From Variovorax ginsengisoli (GTDB lineage Bacteria; Pseudomonadota; Gammaproteobacteria; Burkholderiales; Burkholderiaceae_C): a DNA stretch of 64,000 nt. The DNA lies in NCBI RefSeq assembly GCF_030486595.1, contig NZ_JAUJZH010000020.1, positions 84,065-148,064 of the forward strand, in the 5' to 3' direction. The translations under genes and the position numbers were made by a program. This document shows, piece after piece, positions 8,626 through 16,360 of the stretch (position 1 is its first letter; each line of letters opens with the position of its first letter). Below the pieces are notes generated by a model, which saw only the letters and a program-made list of their open reading frames with translations, was not told the origin of the DNA and searched no databases.

Positions 8626-9195
8626 ATGGCACTCACCGGAAAACTCAGAAGCTGGAACGACGAGCGTGGCTTCGGCTTCATCGCGCCACGAGACGGCGGC
8701 CGCGAACTGTTCGTCCACATCAGCGCGCTCCCAAGGGACGGATCCCGGCCCACTGTGGGCGAGACGGTCACCTACGAACTGGGTCGCGGCAAGGACGGGA
8801 GGCCGCAAGCGGTGAACGTCTATCGGGAAGCACTTGGCAGGCCGTCCACGTATCCGCGTTCGCCATCGCGGCCCACGACTGACGCAAGGCGCTCGCCGAT
8901 CAGCGCTCTCATCGGCTTCGTGATCGTGGTCGTCATCGGGGCCTACGGCTATTCGCAATACCAACGTCATTCGGCGCGGCTTGCGCCGGCTGCCGCGCTG
9001 CCGTCTGCGGAGACCGTTATTGCCGAGCCGTTGGTGGGAGGCTACCGATGCGATGGTCGGACCCATTGCTCGCAGATGACATCCTGCAGCGAGGCCAAGT
9101 TCTTCCTGAAGAATTGTCCCGGTACTCAAATGGACGGCAACCACGACGGCGTGCCCTGCGAGCAGCAGTGGTGCACCGGTTTCTTGTCCAAGTAG
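8626..9195 (+). CDS. Cold-shock domain / membrane helix / Excalibur domain protein
   Basis: Three parts are visible in 189 residues. Residues 1-68 form a cold-shock domain with the RNA-binding motifs GFGFI (15-19) and LFVHIS (28-33). Residues 92-109 form one membrane helix. Residues 140-185 form an Excalibur calcium-binding domain, with DGNHDGVPCE (170-179) and several cysteines. The nucleic-acid-binding part should face the cytoplasm and the cysteine-rich part the periplasm. Similar CSD-DUF1294 proteins exist, but the Excalibur tail is less usual. Function is unknown; a membrane-tethered RNA-binding role is inference. Confidence 0.85.
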   Translation: MALTGKLRSWNDERGFGFIAPRDGGRELFVHISALPRDGSRPTVGETVTYELGRGKDGRPQAVNVYREALGRPSTYPRSPSRPTTDARRSPISALIGFVIVVVIGAYGYSQYQRHSARLAPAAALPSAETVIAEPLVGGYRCDGRTHCSQMTSCSEAKFFLKNCPGTQMDGNHDGVPCEQQWCTGFLSK

Positions 9196-9288
9196 GCGGA
9201 TGGCCTACGGCCTGGTTCGCGTGCCGCCGTGGCAAGGGACAACGGAAGGCTTGAGTGCCGGGCTGCTTTCTCGGCAATTTTGCTTCGC

Positions 9289-9354
9289 TTCGATTTCGCT
9301 TAGGTGATCGCCGGGCGAGTTCCGCTCGGTTCAACCAAAGACCGAAGACAGCGC
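9289..9354. repeat. Degenerate copy of the 3' end of the lysR gene at 2593-2657
   Basis: Aligned by eye, these 66 bases match 2593-2657 at about 52 positions with one single-base gap, beginning with an identical 13-mer TTCGATTTCGCTT and ending with GACAGCGC. The first copy encodes the C-terminus of a LysR protein. This copy, read on the minus strand, has an in-frame stop and no gene around it. It may be the relic of a second lysR gene or a dispersed sequence. The rest of the 9196-9404 gap shows no gene. Confidence 0.45.
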
Positions 9355-9404
9355 CGGGACGAGCTGTAAGCCGCCAATGAACTCGGACGATCAACGGGAA
9401 CGCC

Positions 9405-9755
9405 TTACTTGCGTTTCCCAATCCGGTCCACCACAGCCCGCGCCGCCCGCCTATAGGTCGCGATCATCCCCGCCAGCCCCACCAACGCCGCGAGATTCAC
9501 CACCAGGGCCAGTGCGAACAGCAGGCCCCCCGCTTCCAGCAGGAGCAGCGCCACCACCACCGAGGCCGCCCATAGCGCGCCCCAGCGGAGGATGTACATG
9601 TCCATGTAGGTCTTGAGCCAGAGATCGTTGCGTTGCGCGATGGCTTCTGCCTCTTCGTCGGAGGCCTCGGGCGGAAACCGTTCGAGGAAGCTCTTCGGAG
9701 ACCAGAAGCGGTTCCAGACGGAGGCGGGGCGAGGTTCTGGCTGGCTCATTGCCAT
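9405..9755 (-). CDS. Small membrane protein of unknown function
   Basis: The product is 116 residues. A soluble N-terminal half (with FLERFPPEASDEEAEAIAQRN) leads into two closely spaced hydrophobic segments at about 58-100, and a basic tail ends in GKRK. It is probably an inner-membrane protein with both ends in the cytoplasm. No family was recognised. The start could equally be the ATG two codons further in (9749). A second unknown membrane protein gene lies just upstream on the same strand. Confidence 0.6.
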   Translation of the reverse strand: MAMSQPEPRPASVWNRFWSPKSFLERFPPEASDEEAEAIAQRNDLWLKTYMDMYILRWGALWAASVVVALLLLEAGGLLFALALVVNLAALVGLAGMIATYRRAARAVVDRIGKRK

Positions 9756-9797
9756 GGAGGGTACCCGCTGCGGCCGAGCACTGCCGGGCCACCCACC

Positions 9798-10316
9798 TCA
9801 GCGTTTCACTATTCGCGCAGGCAGCAGCTCAGCTTCATCCACTGCGGGAGGATATTCCAGCTCGTCGGCGAACTCCTGCATCGGCCCCGAAGACGGCCGC
9901 TCCTCCAACCGCCGTCGTGCCGACTCCCGCATCTCCCTTTGGCGCCGATCGCGATCCGATTCACGCCGTCGCCACGCGATGATCATCCCGACCACGATGA
10001 CGCAGGCGGAGAAAGCGAGAAAGCTGGATGCGCCAAAGAGCGTGTCGATCCATTCCGGCGCAGGCTTTCCCTGGCGGATGAGCCAGGCGATGGCGGCCGG
10101 ACCGGCCAAGCTCAGCGCCAAAGGCGGAACAAGGCGCGCCGGCCGCCTCGCGCGCACCGCACGCCGGACCATCATCCAGAGCCCCAAGGTGCCCGCCGCC
10201 CCATACAAGACCGCCAAGGCAGGGTCGCTCTCCAACGCCGTGTCGCGCAGGCCGATCTCGTATGCGGCCAACATTCCGCAGACCAGCCACAGCGCAATCC
10301 AGAAAATGCGTTCCAT
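9798..10316 (-). CDS. Membrane protein of unknown function
   Basis: The protein has 172 residues with about four hydrophobic segments in the first 115, then a highly charged cytoplasmic tail rich in arginine and glutamate (RRRESDRDRRQREMRESARRR). A strong ribosome site, AAAGGAGG, stands before the ATG at 10316, so translation is very likely. It lies 18 bases after the phoD gene end on the same strand and may be cotranscribed with it. No functional family was recognised. Confidence 0.65.
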   Translation of the reverse strand: MERIFWIALWLVCGMLAAYEIGLRDTALESDPALAVLYGAAGTLGLWMMVRRAVRARRPARLVPPLALSLAGPAAIAWLIRQGKPAPEWIDTLFGASSFLAFSACVIVVGMIIAWRRRESDRDRRQREMRESARRRLEERPSSGPMQEFADELEYPPAVDEAELLPARIVKR

Positions 10317-10334
10317 TTTGGACCTCCTTTCCTG

Positions 10335-12101
10335 CTACGCCGGCAGCACATCAAGGCCGCTGGCACCCGGCAGGGCATGAAGGCTCATCGCGGTCCGAGT
10401 GCTGTAGTCGTGACTCAGCACGGTGCTGATTTCCATGAAATCGGCGCGGACCTCGGCGGGCGTCAGCGTGATGATGACATAGCCGCGCTTGCTCGTCTCG
10501 GCATAGCGCAGGTCCTTCACCATCTTCGGGAAGGCATCGGACAGCACCGTGCTGCTGATGACGGGCAGCACGCGCTCGAAGCCCGGCGACGAGATGGAGG
10601 CGGTCGCGAACTCCACGCCCACGCGCTGGCCGTTGGCGTCGGTCAGGTTGCTCGCCCACGCGTTGTGCGTGTCGCCGGCGAGCGAGACGAGGTTCTTGCC
10701 CATCGAGCGCGCGGCGGCCAGCACGCTCTCGCGCGCCGCCGGGTAGCCGTCCCATGCATCCAGGTTGTAGGGAACACGCCGCTGCGCCAGCAGTGCGCGT
10801 TGCTCGTCGCTGCGCAGCGGCTCGGGGGTCGACTGCGCCAGCAGGAAGGCGCCGAGGGTCTGCGCGTTGAAGGCGCTGGCGATGCTCAGCGGGATCTCCA
10901 TGCGGGCCATCAGGACCTGCGAGCCCAGCACCTGCCAGGTCGCGCCGGAAGCGGCCATTCGCGTCGACAACCAGGCGGACTGGTCGGGGCCGAGCAGTTG
11001 GCGCGTCGGGGCGGAAGCACCGCCCGCGACATAGCTGTCGAGGCTCACCTGCTCGTCGCGGCCGATCAGACGCGTGTCGAGCATGTGCAGCGACGCCAGC
11101 GTGCCGAAGTCGAACGAGCGATAGATCTTCTGCAAGTCGGCCGGATCGGGCATGCGGACGGGAAGCCATTCGCGGAACGCCTGTGTCGCCGCGGCGCGCC
11201 GGGCGGCGAAGCTCCCCTCGGTGGCCGGGTCGTGGTTCTTCGCCCCGCCGGACCACGCGTTGTCCGCCACGTCGTGGTCGTCCCAGATGGCGATCACCGG
11301 TACCTTGGCATGAAGCGCGATCAGGTCCGGGTCCGCGCGGTTCTGGCGATGGCGCCGCCGATAGTCTTCGAGCGACAGGATCTCGTGAGACGGCGCCGAT
11401 TCGCGGTCGATCGCGATCGCCAGCTGCGAGGCATAGCCGAGCGGGCCGTACTCGTAGATGTAGTCGCCCAGGTGCAACACGACATCGATGTCGGTGCGCT
11501 TGGCGAGATCGGCACAGACATTGAAATAGCCCGACGGAAAGTTCGAGCACGAGACGATGCCGAGCCGAAGCCGCGACACGCTGCCCACCGGCAGCGTCTG
11601 CGTGCGCCCCACGGGCGAGAGCTCGGCGCCGAGCATGAAGCGATAGAAGTACACGCTCGCGGGCCGCAGGCCGGTCGCATCCACCTTGACGGTGTAGTCC
11701 TGCTCGGGCCCGGTGCCGACCGTGCCTCGCGCGACGATGGCACCGAAGTTGGAATCGCTGGCGACTTCCCAGCTCAGGTTGAGCGCTCCGGGACTGGCGA
11801 CCGTGACGCGGGTCCACAAGATCACGCGATCGGACAGCGGGTCGCCGCTGCCGACGCCGTGGACGAAGGTCGGCGACGTCTCGGGTGGCGTACTTCCCGT
11901 GCCGCCAACGCCTCCGACAAGGCCGCCACCACCGCCACCGCCGCTACCTCCGCCGCCGCAGCCATACATGCTGACGCCGGTGCCGGCGAACATGGCGTAG
12001 AGGATCGCGTTTCGAATGAAGCCGCGGCGCGAGGCTTCGACGGGCGTCGGCGTGGAGGTCGGCTCCTTCTCCGGGGCACTCGGGCCGGTGGCATCGGGCA
12101 T
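10335..12101 (-). CDS. phoD: PhoD-type alkaline phosphatase / phosphodiesterase
   Basis: The 588-residue protein carries a twin-arginine signal (SRRGFIRNAI near residue 25) followed by a glycine-rich linker with a lipobox-like MYGC, so it is exported folded and may be lipid-anchored. Downstream are PhoD signatures: VHGVGSGDPLSDRVILWTRV, HLGDYIYEYG, IWDDHDVADN and LAGDTHNAW. These provide the aspartates and histidines that hold iron and calcium in the family. PhoD releases phosphate from mono- and diesters outside the cytoplasm. I did not find a convincing Pho box in front of it. Confidence 0.9.
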   Translation of the reverse strand: MPDATGPSAPEKEPTSTPTPVEASRRGFIRNAILYAMFAGTGVSMYGCGGGGSGGGGGGGLVGGVGGTGSTPPETSPTFVHGVGSGDPLSDRVILWTRVTVASPGALNLSWEVASDSNFGAIVARGTVGTGPEQDYTVKVDATGLRPASVYFYRFMLGAELSPVGRTQTLPVGSVSRLRLGIVSCSNFPSGYFNVCADLAKRTDIDVVLHLGDYIYEYGPLGYASQLAIAIDRESAPSHEILSLEDYRRRHRQNRADPDLIALHAKVPVIAIWDDHDVADNAWSGGAKNHDPATEGSFAARRAAATQAFREWLPVRMPDPADLQKIYRSFDFGTLASLHMLDTRLIGRDEQVSLDSYVAGGASAPTRQLLGPDQSAWLSTRMAASGATWQVLGSQVLMARMEIPLSIASAFNAQTLGAFLLAQSTPEPLRSDEQRALLAQRRVPYNLDAWDGYPAARESVLAAARSMGKNLVSLAGDTHNAWASNLTDANGQRVGVEFATASISSPGFERVLPVISSTVLSDAFPKMVKDLRYAETSKRGYVIITLTPAEVRADFMEISTVLSHDYSTRTAMSLHALPGASGLDVLPA

Positions 12102-12208
12102 GGTTCGCTCCTTGGGCCCGGCGAGCCACTCGCGCCCTCCGCGCGTGGCTCCCGCCGGAGATGCAGCATTTCAAATCAGGCGTGAGTCGATGCCCGTAGG
12201 CCGCAGCG

Positions 12209-12233
12209 AAGCGATCGCGTGAGACGATCGCTT
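12209..12233. repeat. Inverted repeat with 9-bp perfect arms
   Basis: AAGCGATCG and CGATCGCTT flank a seven-base loop, in the gap between phoD and the NIPSNAP gene. It could act as a terminator for the NIPSNAP gene on the minus strand, although no T-run follows, or as a protein site upstream of phoD. The left arm contains GCGATCGC. Confidence 0.45.
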
Positions 12234-12266
12234 ACAGGATTCACGTGGCGTTGCAGCCGCAGGCGC

Positions 12267-12572
12267 TCACCCGAAGACAGGCCTGAAGAAGCTGCGTTCG
12301 TAGCTGAGGATGCAGCGCGTGTCTTCCGCGTACTTGAAGGCAGCCTGGCACTCTGCGTCGGCCGCGGACAAGGTGCGATATTCCTCGTACGCCGCAAGGC
12401 TTGGAAACGTGAACATCGCGAGCGCGATGTTGTTCGCGCCTTCCGATGGCAAGAAGTAGCCATGGTGCTTGCCGCCGAACTTCTCGACCAGGGGAATCCA
12501 CAGCTTGCCGTAGTGCTCGAATTCCTCGAGCTTGAACGGATCGATGAGGTAGCGCAGGTAGCAGGTGACCAT
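12267..12572 (-). CDS. NIPSNAP-family protein
   Basis: The 101-residue single-domain protein matches the NIPSNAP/dimeric alpha-beta-barrel pattern: an N-terminal strand (MVTCYLRYLIDPFKLEEFEHYGK), a helix, and the AMFTFPSLAAYEEYRTL segment. No signal peptide or membrane segment is present. Such small ferredoxin-fold proteins have no established enzymatic role; some are monooxygenase-like or dimerisation modules. It lies nine bases downstream of the reductase-like gene and is probably cotranscribed with it. Confidence 0.8.
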   Translation of the reverse strand: MVTCYLRYLIDPFKLEEFEHYGKLWIPLVEKFGGKHHGYFLPSEGANNIALAMFTFPSLAAYEEYRTLSAADAECQAAFKYAEDTRCILSYERSFFRPVFG

Positions 12573-12580
12573 GGGAGATA

Positions 12581-13147
12581 TCAGCTTGGCTGTCTGGATG
12601 GGGCTGCGCCCGAAGGCACCGAGTAGGTGAGCTCCGCAAAGCCCGGCCCGACGAACTTCGCCGCCGTGAGTTGCAAGGACGGCGACACGATGCGACGCGG
12701 AAGCAGGGGCCTGCCCGAGCCCAGCGTCACGGATCCGACCTGGACAATGACTTCGTCGAGCAGTCCGGCGTCATGAAACTGCCCGACCAGGTCGCCGCCG
12801 CCGACGAGCCAGATGTTCTTGCCCCCGGCGGCCCGCTTCATGGCATCGTGCACCGGCCGCACATCGCCTCGGACGAAGTGGATGGGGGCCGAGGGAACAC
12901 CGGGCAATTCGCGGCTGCTGAACACCCATGCGGGTTGCGAGTAGGGCCATGCGGCCCCCGCCCCGACGACGTGGCGCAGCATCCATTCATAGGTCGACGA
13001 TCCCATCGCGAGTGCACCGACGCCCCGGATGAAAACGGGGTAGCTGGTGTCGTTGATGTCACCGAGCGGGAACAGCCATTCCAGCGAATGGTCGTCCGTG
13101 GCGATGAATCCGTCCAGGCTGCAGGCGGTGTAGTACTGGGTCTTCAT
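12581..13147 (-). CDS. Dihydrofolate-reductase-like (RibD C-terminal domain) protein
   Basis: I chose the ATG at 13147 (MKTQYYTACSLDGFIATDD) because that opening is the usual start of this family; the open frame extends further without similarity. The 188-residue product has the RibD/DHFR-like fold signatures SLDGFIA, ALAMGSSTYEWM and the nucleotide-binding IWLVGGGDLVGQF. These proteins are probably NADPH-dependent reductases, but their substrates are mostly unknown. A second family member with different sequence lies at 36981. Confidence 0.82.
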   Translation of the reverse strand: MKTQYYTACSLDGFIATDDHSLEWLFPLGDINDTSYPVFIRGVGALAMGSSTYEWMLRHVVGAGAAWPYSQPAWVFSSRELPGVPSAPIHFVRGDVRPVHDAMKRAAGGKNIWLVGGGDLVGQFHDAGLLDEVIVQVGSVTLGSGRPLLPRRIVSPSLQLTAAKFVGPGFAELTYSVPSGAAPSRQPS

Positions 13148-13338
13148 GCCTCGACATGATAGGTCGTGATACGCACCCGAACGCGCCAGCCCTCGATCTC
13201 GCCGACGGCCGGTTCCCACGTGCAGCGGGGGTGGTGGCGCACAGGGCGCCATGCCCCCGGTCCTTACGGTTCGAGCAGAACGTGGGCCGAGGGCCGGTTC
13301 GTCGAGCAAGACCCATCCACTTGAAAAGGACAATCACC

Positions 13339-13800
13339 ATGAAGAAGCAACAACACGCCAATCGCATCCTTCTCGGCACTCTGCTGGCCGGCGCCTTGGC
13401 GGCAGGCGGAGGCGCGCATGCCCAAGCGATCGCGACGCCGAACCTGGGCGTGGGCGTCGCTGCCGGCGCCGGCGTCGACGCCAACGTCAAACCGGTTCCG
13501 AAGCAGACCGCCGGCGCGGATGCCCGCGTGCGCACCGACGCGGCCGCGGCGGCCGCTCGCAGCAAGACTGGCGCAGGCGTTGGTGTCGGCGCCGGAGCCG
13601 GTGTCGGTGCGGGTACCGGGATGCACGCACCCGCCACTGGCGGTTTGGACAGCACCGCAGGCGGCGCGATCGGCGGCGTGACGAACACCGTGGGCGGCAC
13701 GCTGGGCGGCGTGGCGGGCTCCGCCGGCGGCTTGGCCGGCTCGGGCGCGAAGCTCGACGGCCAGGCTCAGGGCGCAGGCTCGGTCGGCGTGCAGAAGTAG
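13339..13800 (+). CDS. Secreted low-complexity Gly/Ala/Val-rich protein
   Basis: The 153-residue product begins with a clear signal peptide (MKKQQHANRILLGTLLAGALAAGGGAHA, cleavage after AHA). The mature part is dominated by alternating Gly-Ala-Val-Thr and ends in Gly-rich repeats such as GGVTNTVGGTLGGVAG. There are no cysteines. This composition suggests an exported, perhaps disordered or surface-layer protein. No family or function was recognised. The ATG at 13339 follows AAAAGGACAA, a plausible ribosome site. Confidence 0.65.
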   Translation: MKKQQHANRILLGTLLAGALAAGGGAHAQAIATPNLGVGVAAGAGVDANVKPVPKQTAGADARVRTDAAAAAARSKTGAGVGVGAGAGVGAGTGMHAPATGGLDSTAGGAIGGVTNTVGGTLGGVAGSAGGLAGSGAKLDGQAQGAGSVGVQK

Positions 13801-13815
13801 CCCAAGGGCGCGGCT

Positions 13816-14967
13816 TCAGGCCGCGGGCACGGCCGCGCCCACCTGCTGGTACACCCCCAGCTCGAAACCCATCAGCGTCTCGACGACGGGCATGTCGAAG
13901 AAGGGCAGCAGCTGCGTCATCAGCACGCCGCCGATGCCCTTCGCGCGGTCGATCCAATAGTAGGAATTGAAGACACCGGCCCAGTCGCCGGTGCCGTTGC
14001 TGCGCATGCCCGGCAGGTCGGCCAAGGTCAGATGGAAGCCCAGGCCCCAGCCCTGCGGGACCGGCAGTCCGGGCACGTCGTTCGACAGTTCCGGCACGGT
14101 CGACTTCATCAGCGCCGGCAGCTGGATCCGGCCGATGTGGTTCTGCAGTGCCAGCTCGACCGTGGCCGGTTTCAGGATGCCGGCGCCGTCGTTGAGCCAG
14201 GCCTGCACGAAGCGGCCGTAGTCCTGCACCGTGCCATAGGAGCCGTGGCCGGCGGCTTCCCATTCCGAGCTGGCCGGCAGGTCGAGCGCCGAGGGCGCGA
14301 GCTTGCCGTCGGGCTGGCGCTGCATCACGCGCAGCAGGCGCCCGCGCTGTTCGGGGCTGGGTTCGAAGGTCGAGTCGTTCATGCCGAGCGGCCCCCAGAC
14401 GAACTGGCGCAGGTAGCTGCCCAGGCTCTGGCCCGAGATCTTTTCGACGATCAGGCCCAGCCAGTCGGTGTTGACGCCGTACTCCCAGGCGGTGCCCGGG
14501 TCGTTGACCAGCGGCGCCGACAGGCTGCGCTTCAGGCCCGACAACGGGTTCGGCTCGCCTGTCACCGCGTGGTAGCGCAGCAGCTTCTCGTTGGTGAAGA
14601 AGTAACCCAGCCCTGCCGTGTGCGTCATGAGCTGGCGCACCGTGGCCTGGCTGGCGGGGGGCCGCAGGCGCGGCGTGTCGCCGTCGAAGCCGTCGAGCAC
14701 CAGCAGCCGGCCGAACTCCGGCAAGACCGATTCGACGGTGGCATCGAGGCCGAGCCGCCCTTGCTCCACGAGCTGCAGCGCGGCCGTCGTGGCCGCCGCC
14801 TTGGTCATCGACGCATTGCGGAACATGCTGCGTTCATTCGCTTCGCCGGCGGCGTGATGGAACAGCTGGCCGTTGCGATCGACCACCACCGCCGCCACGC
14901 CGTGCAGGGCGCCCTTGGCGACTGCTGCGTCCAGAACGGCCGCGATGGCCGAACCATTGAATGCCAT
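13816..14967 (-). CDS. Serine hydrolase, beta-lactamase (class C / esterase) family
   Basis: The 383-residue product starts at an ATG preceded by an AAGGAGA ribosome site; a longer open frame upstream lacks similarity. The catalytic SMTK motif is at residues 53-56 and a YGVNTDW segment supplies the second conserved tyrosine. There is no evident signal peptide, so a cytoplasmic esterase is more likely than a true beta-lactamase. Relatives include EstB-type esterases. It is divergent from the GIY-YIG gene at 15107. Confidence 0.82.
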   Translation of the reverse strand: MAFNGSAIAAVLDAAVAKGALHGVAAVVVDRNGQLFHHAAGEANERSMFRNASMTKAAATTAALQLVEQGRLGLDATVESVLPEFGRLLVLDGFDGDTPRLRPPASQATVRQLMTHTAGLGYFFTNEKLLRYHAVTGEPNPLSGLKRSLSAPLVNDPGTAWEYGVNTDWLGLIVEKISGQSLGSYLRQFVWGPLGMNDSTFEPSPEQRGRLLRVMQRQPDGKLAPSALDLPASSEWEAAGHGSYGTVQDYGRFVQAWLNDGAGILKPATVELALQNHIGRIQLPALMKSTVPELSNDVPGLPVPQGWGLGFHLTLADLPGMRSNGTGDWAGVFNSYYWIDRAKGIGGVLMTQLLPFFDMPVVETLMGFELGVYQQVGAAVPAA

Positions 14968-15106
14968 GATCGTCTCCTTGTCTCGAGGTGATGAAGCCGC
15001 GAGCCCCATTTTTTGCTGCGCGGGCGGAGCATTCTGCGCCAACCCGGCGGCAGTTTGGCGTACGCTTGCGCCGGCTCGCCCGCCGCCGGATTCAAGGGGC
15101 ACGCGC

Positions 15107-16318
15107 ATGAACAGATTGCTCGAGATCGGCTTCGACCCTGCAGGGCATTGGCTCCTGGACGGCGTTGCGCTGGACTTTTCGCTGGCGCGGCATTCGACCC
15201 AGCGCAACATCCTCTATGCGTTCGTGTGCGACGGCCAGGTCATGTATGTCGGCAGGGCGGTGCAGCCGCTGGCCCGGCGCATGGCCGGCTACCGAAGGCC
15301 GGCGCCGACGCAAAGCACCAACGCCCGCAACCACAAGAACATCCGGGCCCTGCTCGAGCGCGGCTCGGCGGTCGAGATCCTGGCCCTGCCCGACAACGGC
15401 CTGCTGCACTATGGCCAGTTCCACCTGAACCTGGCCGCCGCCCTGGAGGACGACCTCATCCGGGTGATCGATCCGCCCTGGAACGGCGGCCAGGTGGACG
15501 ACGGCGTGCATCCCCCGGCGACGCCCGAGGAGCGCGCCCGCGGCGAGGAGGACGGGACCGAGCCCGCGGCCTCCGCCGTCGGCGGCTTCACGTTCATCCT
15601 CCAGCCCACCTACTTCGCGCAGGGCTTCTTCAATGTCGGCGTTGCGGCCCAGCGCCTGCTGGGCCAGGACGGCGAGACCCTCGAGATGTTCCTGGGCGAC
15701 GATCCGCAGCCGATCCTCGGCACCATCAACCGCCGCGCCAACACCAACGGAACGCCACGGATCATGGGCGGGGTCGGTCTTCGCAACTGGTTCCAGGCGG
15801 CGGCCACGGTGTCGGCATCGATCTCGGTGGAGGTGCTGTCGCCGACGTCGATCCGCCTGCGCGCGCCGCCGAGGCAGCCGCAGGAGGCCGGATCGGCACT
15901 CGGCATCGAGCGGACCACGCAGGCCGCCATCTGGCCCCGCCGCAAGGAGTTCCACGTTCTGACCTACGCCGAGGGAGGGCTGGCGCCCCTGAGCACCTAT
16001 GCGCGGGAATACGGCATCGACAGCACGACCCTGAGCGACTTCGCGGACGACGTCAACCGGCTGGGCGAACCCGGGTCGCTGCACCCGCGGGCACCGGTGA
16101 GCGCCGTTCCGCGCGCGCTGGTGCGCGCCGCCGAGGACCCGATCGCCCTGAGGGACCAGATCGTCGCCTTCCTGCATGCCAATGAAGCCACCATTCATGC
16201 GAGCAGGCTGCTGCTCGACTTCCGGGCGCCGGGTGTCGCGCCCTTCGTGATCACGGCGATCGAACTGGCCCTGGCCAGCGCGGCGCCCTTGCTCGAAGAG
16301 GTCGTGGTCGTCGAATGA
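15107..16318 (+). CDS. GIY-YIG-domain protein with unknown C-terminal region
   Basis: In the 403-residue product, residues 33-128 resemble a GIY-YIG nuclease domain: ILYAFV for GIY, VMYVGR for YIG, an arginine in LARRMAGY and a glutamate in ALEDDLI. These are the expected strand motifs and catalytic positions. The region after about 140 has no match I can name; the spacer around 130-155 is Pro/Glu-rich. It could be a DNA-cleaving enzyme or a non-catalytic relative. The ATG at 15107 places the domain near the N-terminus. Inverted sequences between this gene and pobA (GAACAG/CTGTTC at 16333-16345) may end both transcripts. Confidence 0.65.
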   Translation: MNRLLEIGFDPAGHWLLDGVALDFSLARHSTQRNILYAFVCDGQVMYVGRAVQPLARRMAGYRRPAPTQSTNARNHKNIRALLERGSAVEILALPDNGLLHYGQFHLNLAAALEDDLIRVIDPPWNGGQVDDGVHPPATPEERARGEEDGTEPAASAVGGFTFILQPTYFAQGFFNVGVAAQRLLGQDGETLEMFLGDDPQPILGTINRRANTNGTPRIMGGVGLRNWFQAAATVSASISVEVLSPTSIRLRAPPRQPQEAGSALGIERTTQAAIWPRRKEFHVLTYAEGGLAPLSTYAREYGIDSTTLSDFADDVNRLGEPGSLHPRAPVSAVPRALVRAAEDPIALRDQIVAFLHANEATIHASRLLLDFRAPGVAPFVITAIELALASAAPLLEEVVVVE

Positions 16319-16360
16319 CGAACGCAGCTCGAGAACAGGCTGTTCAAGCGCCTCGTGCGT

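Noticed and set aside
9633..12185. Plus-strand open frame of 850 codons opposite phoD and small membrane genes
   Set aside because: phoD on the other strand has all family motifs; the plus frame is an Arg/His/Gly-rich shadow.
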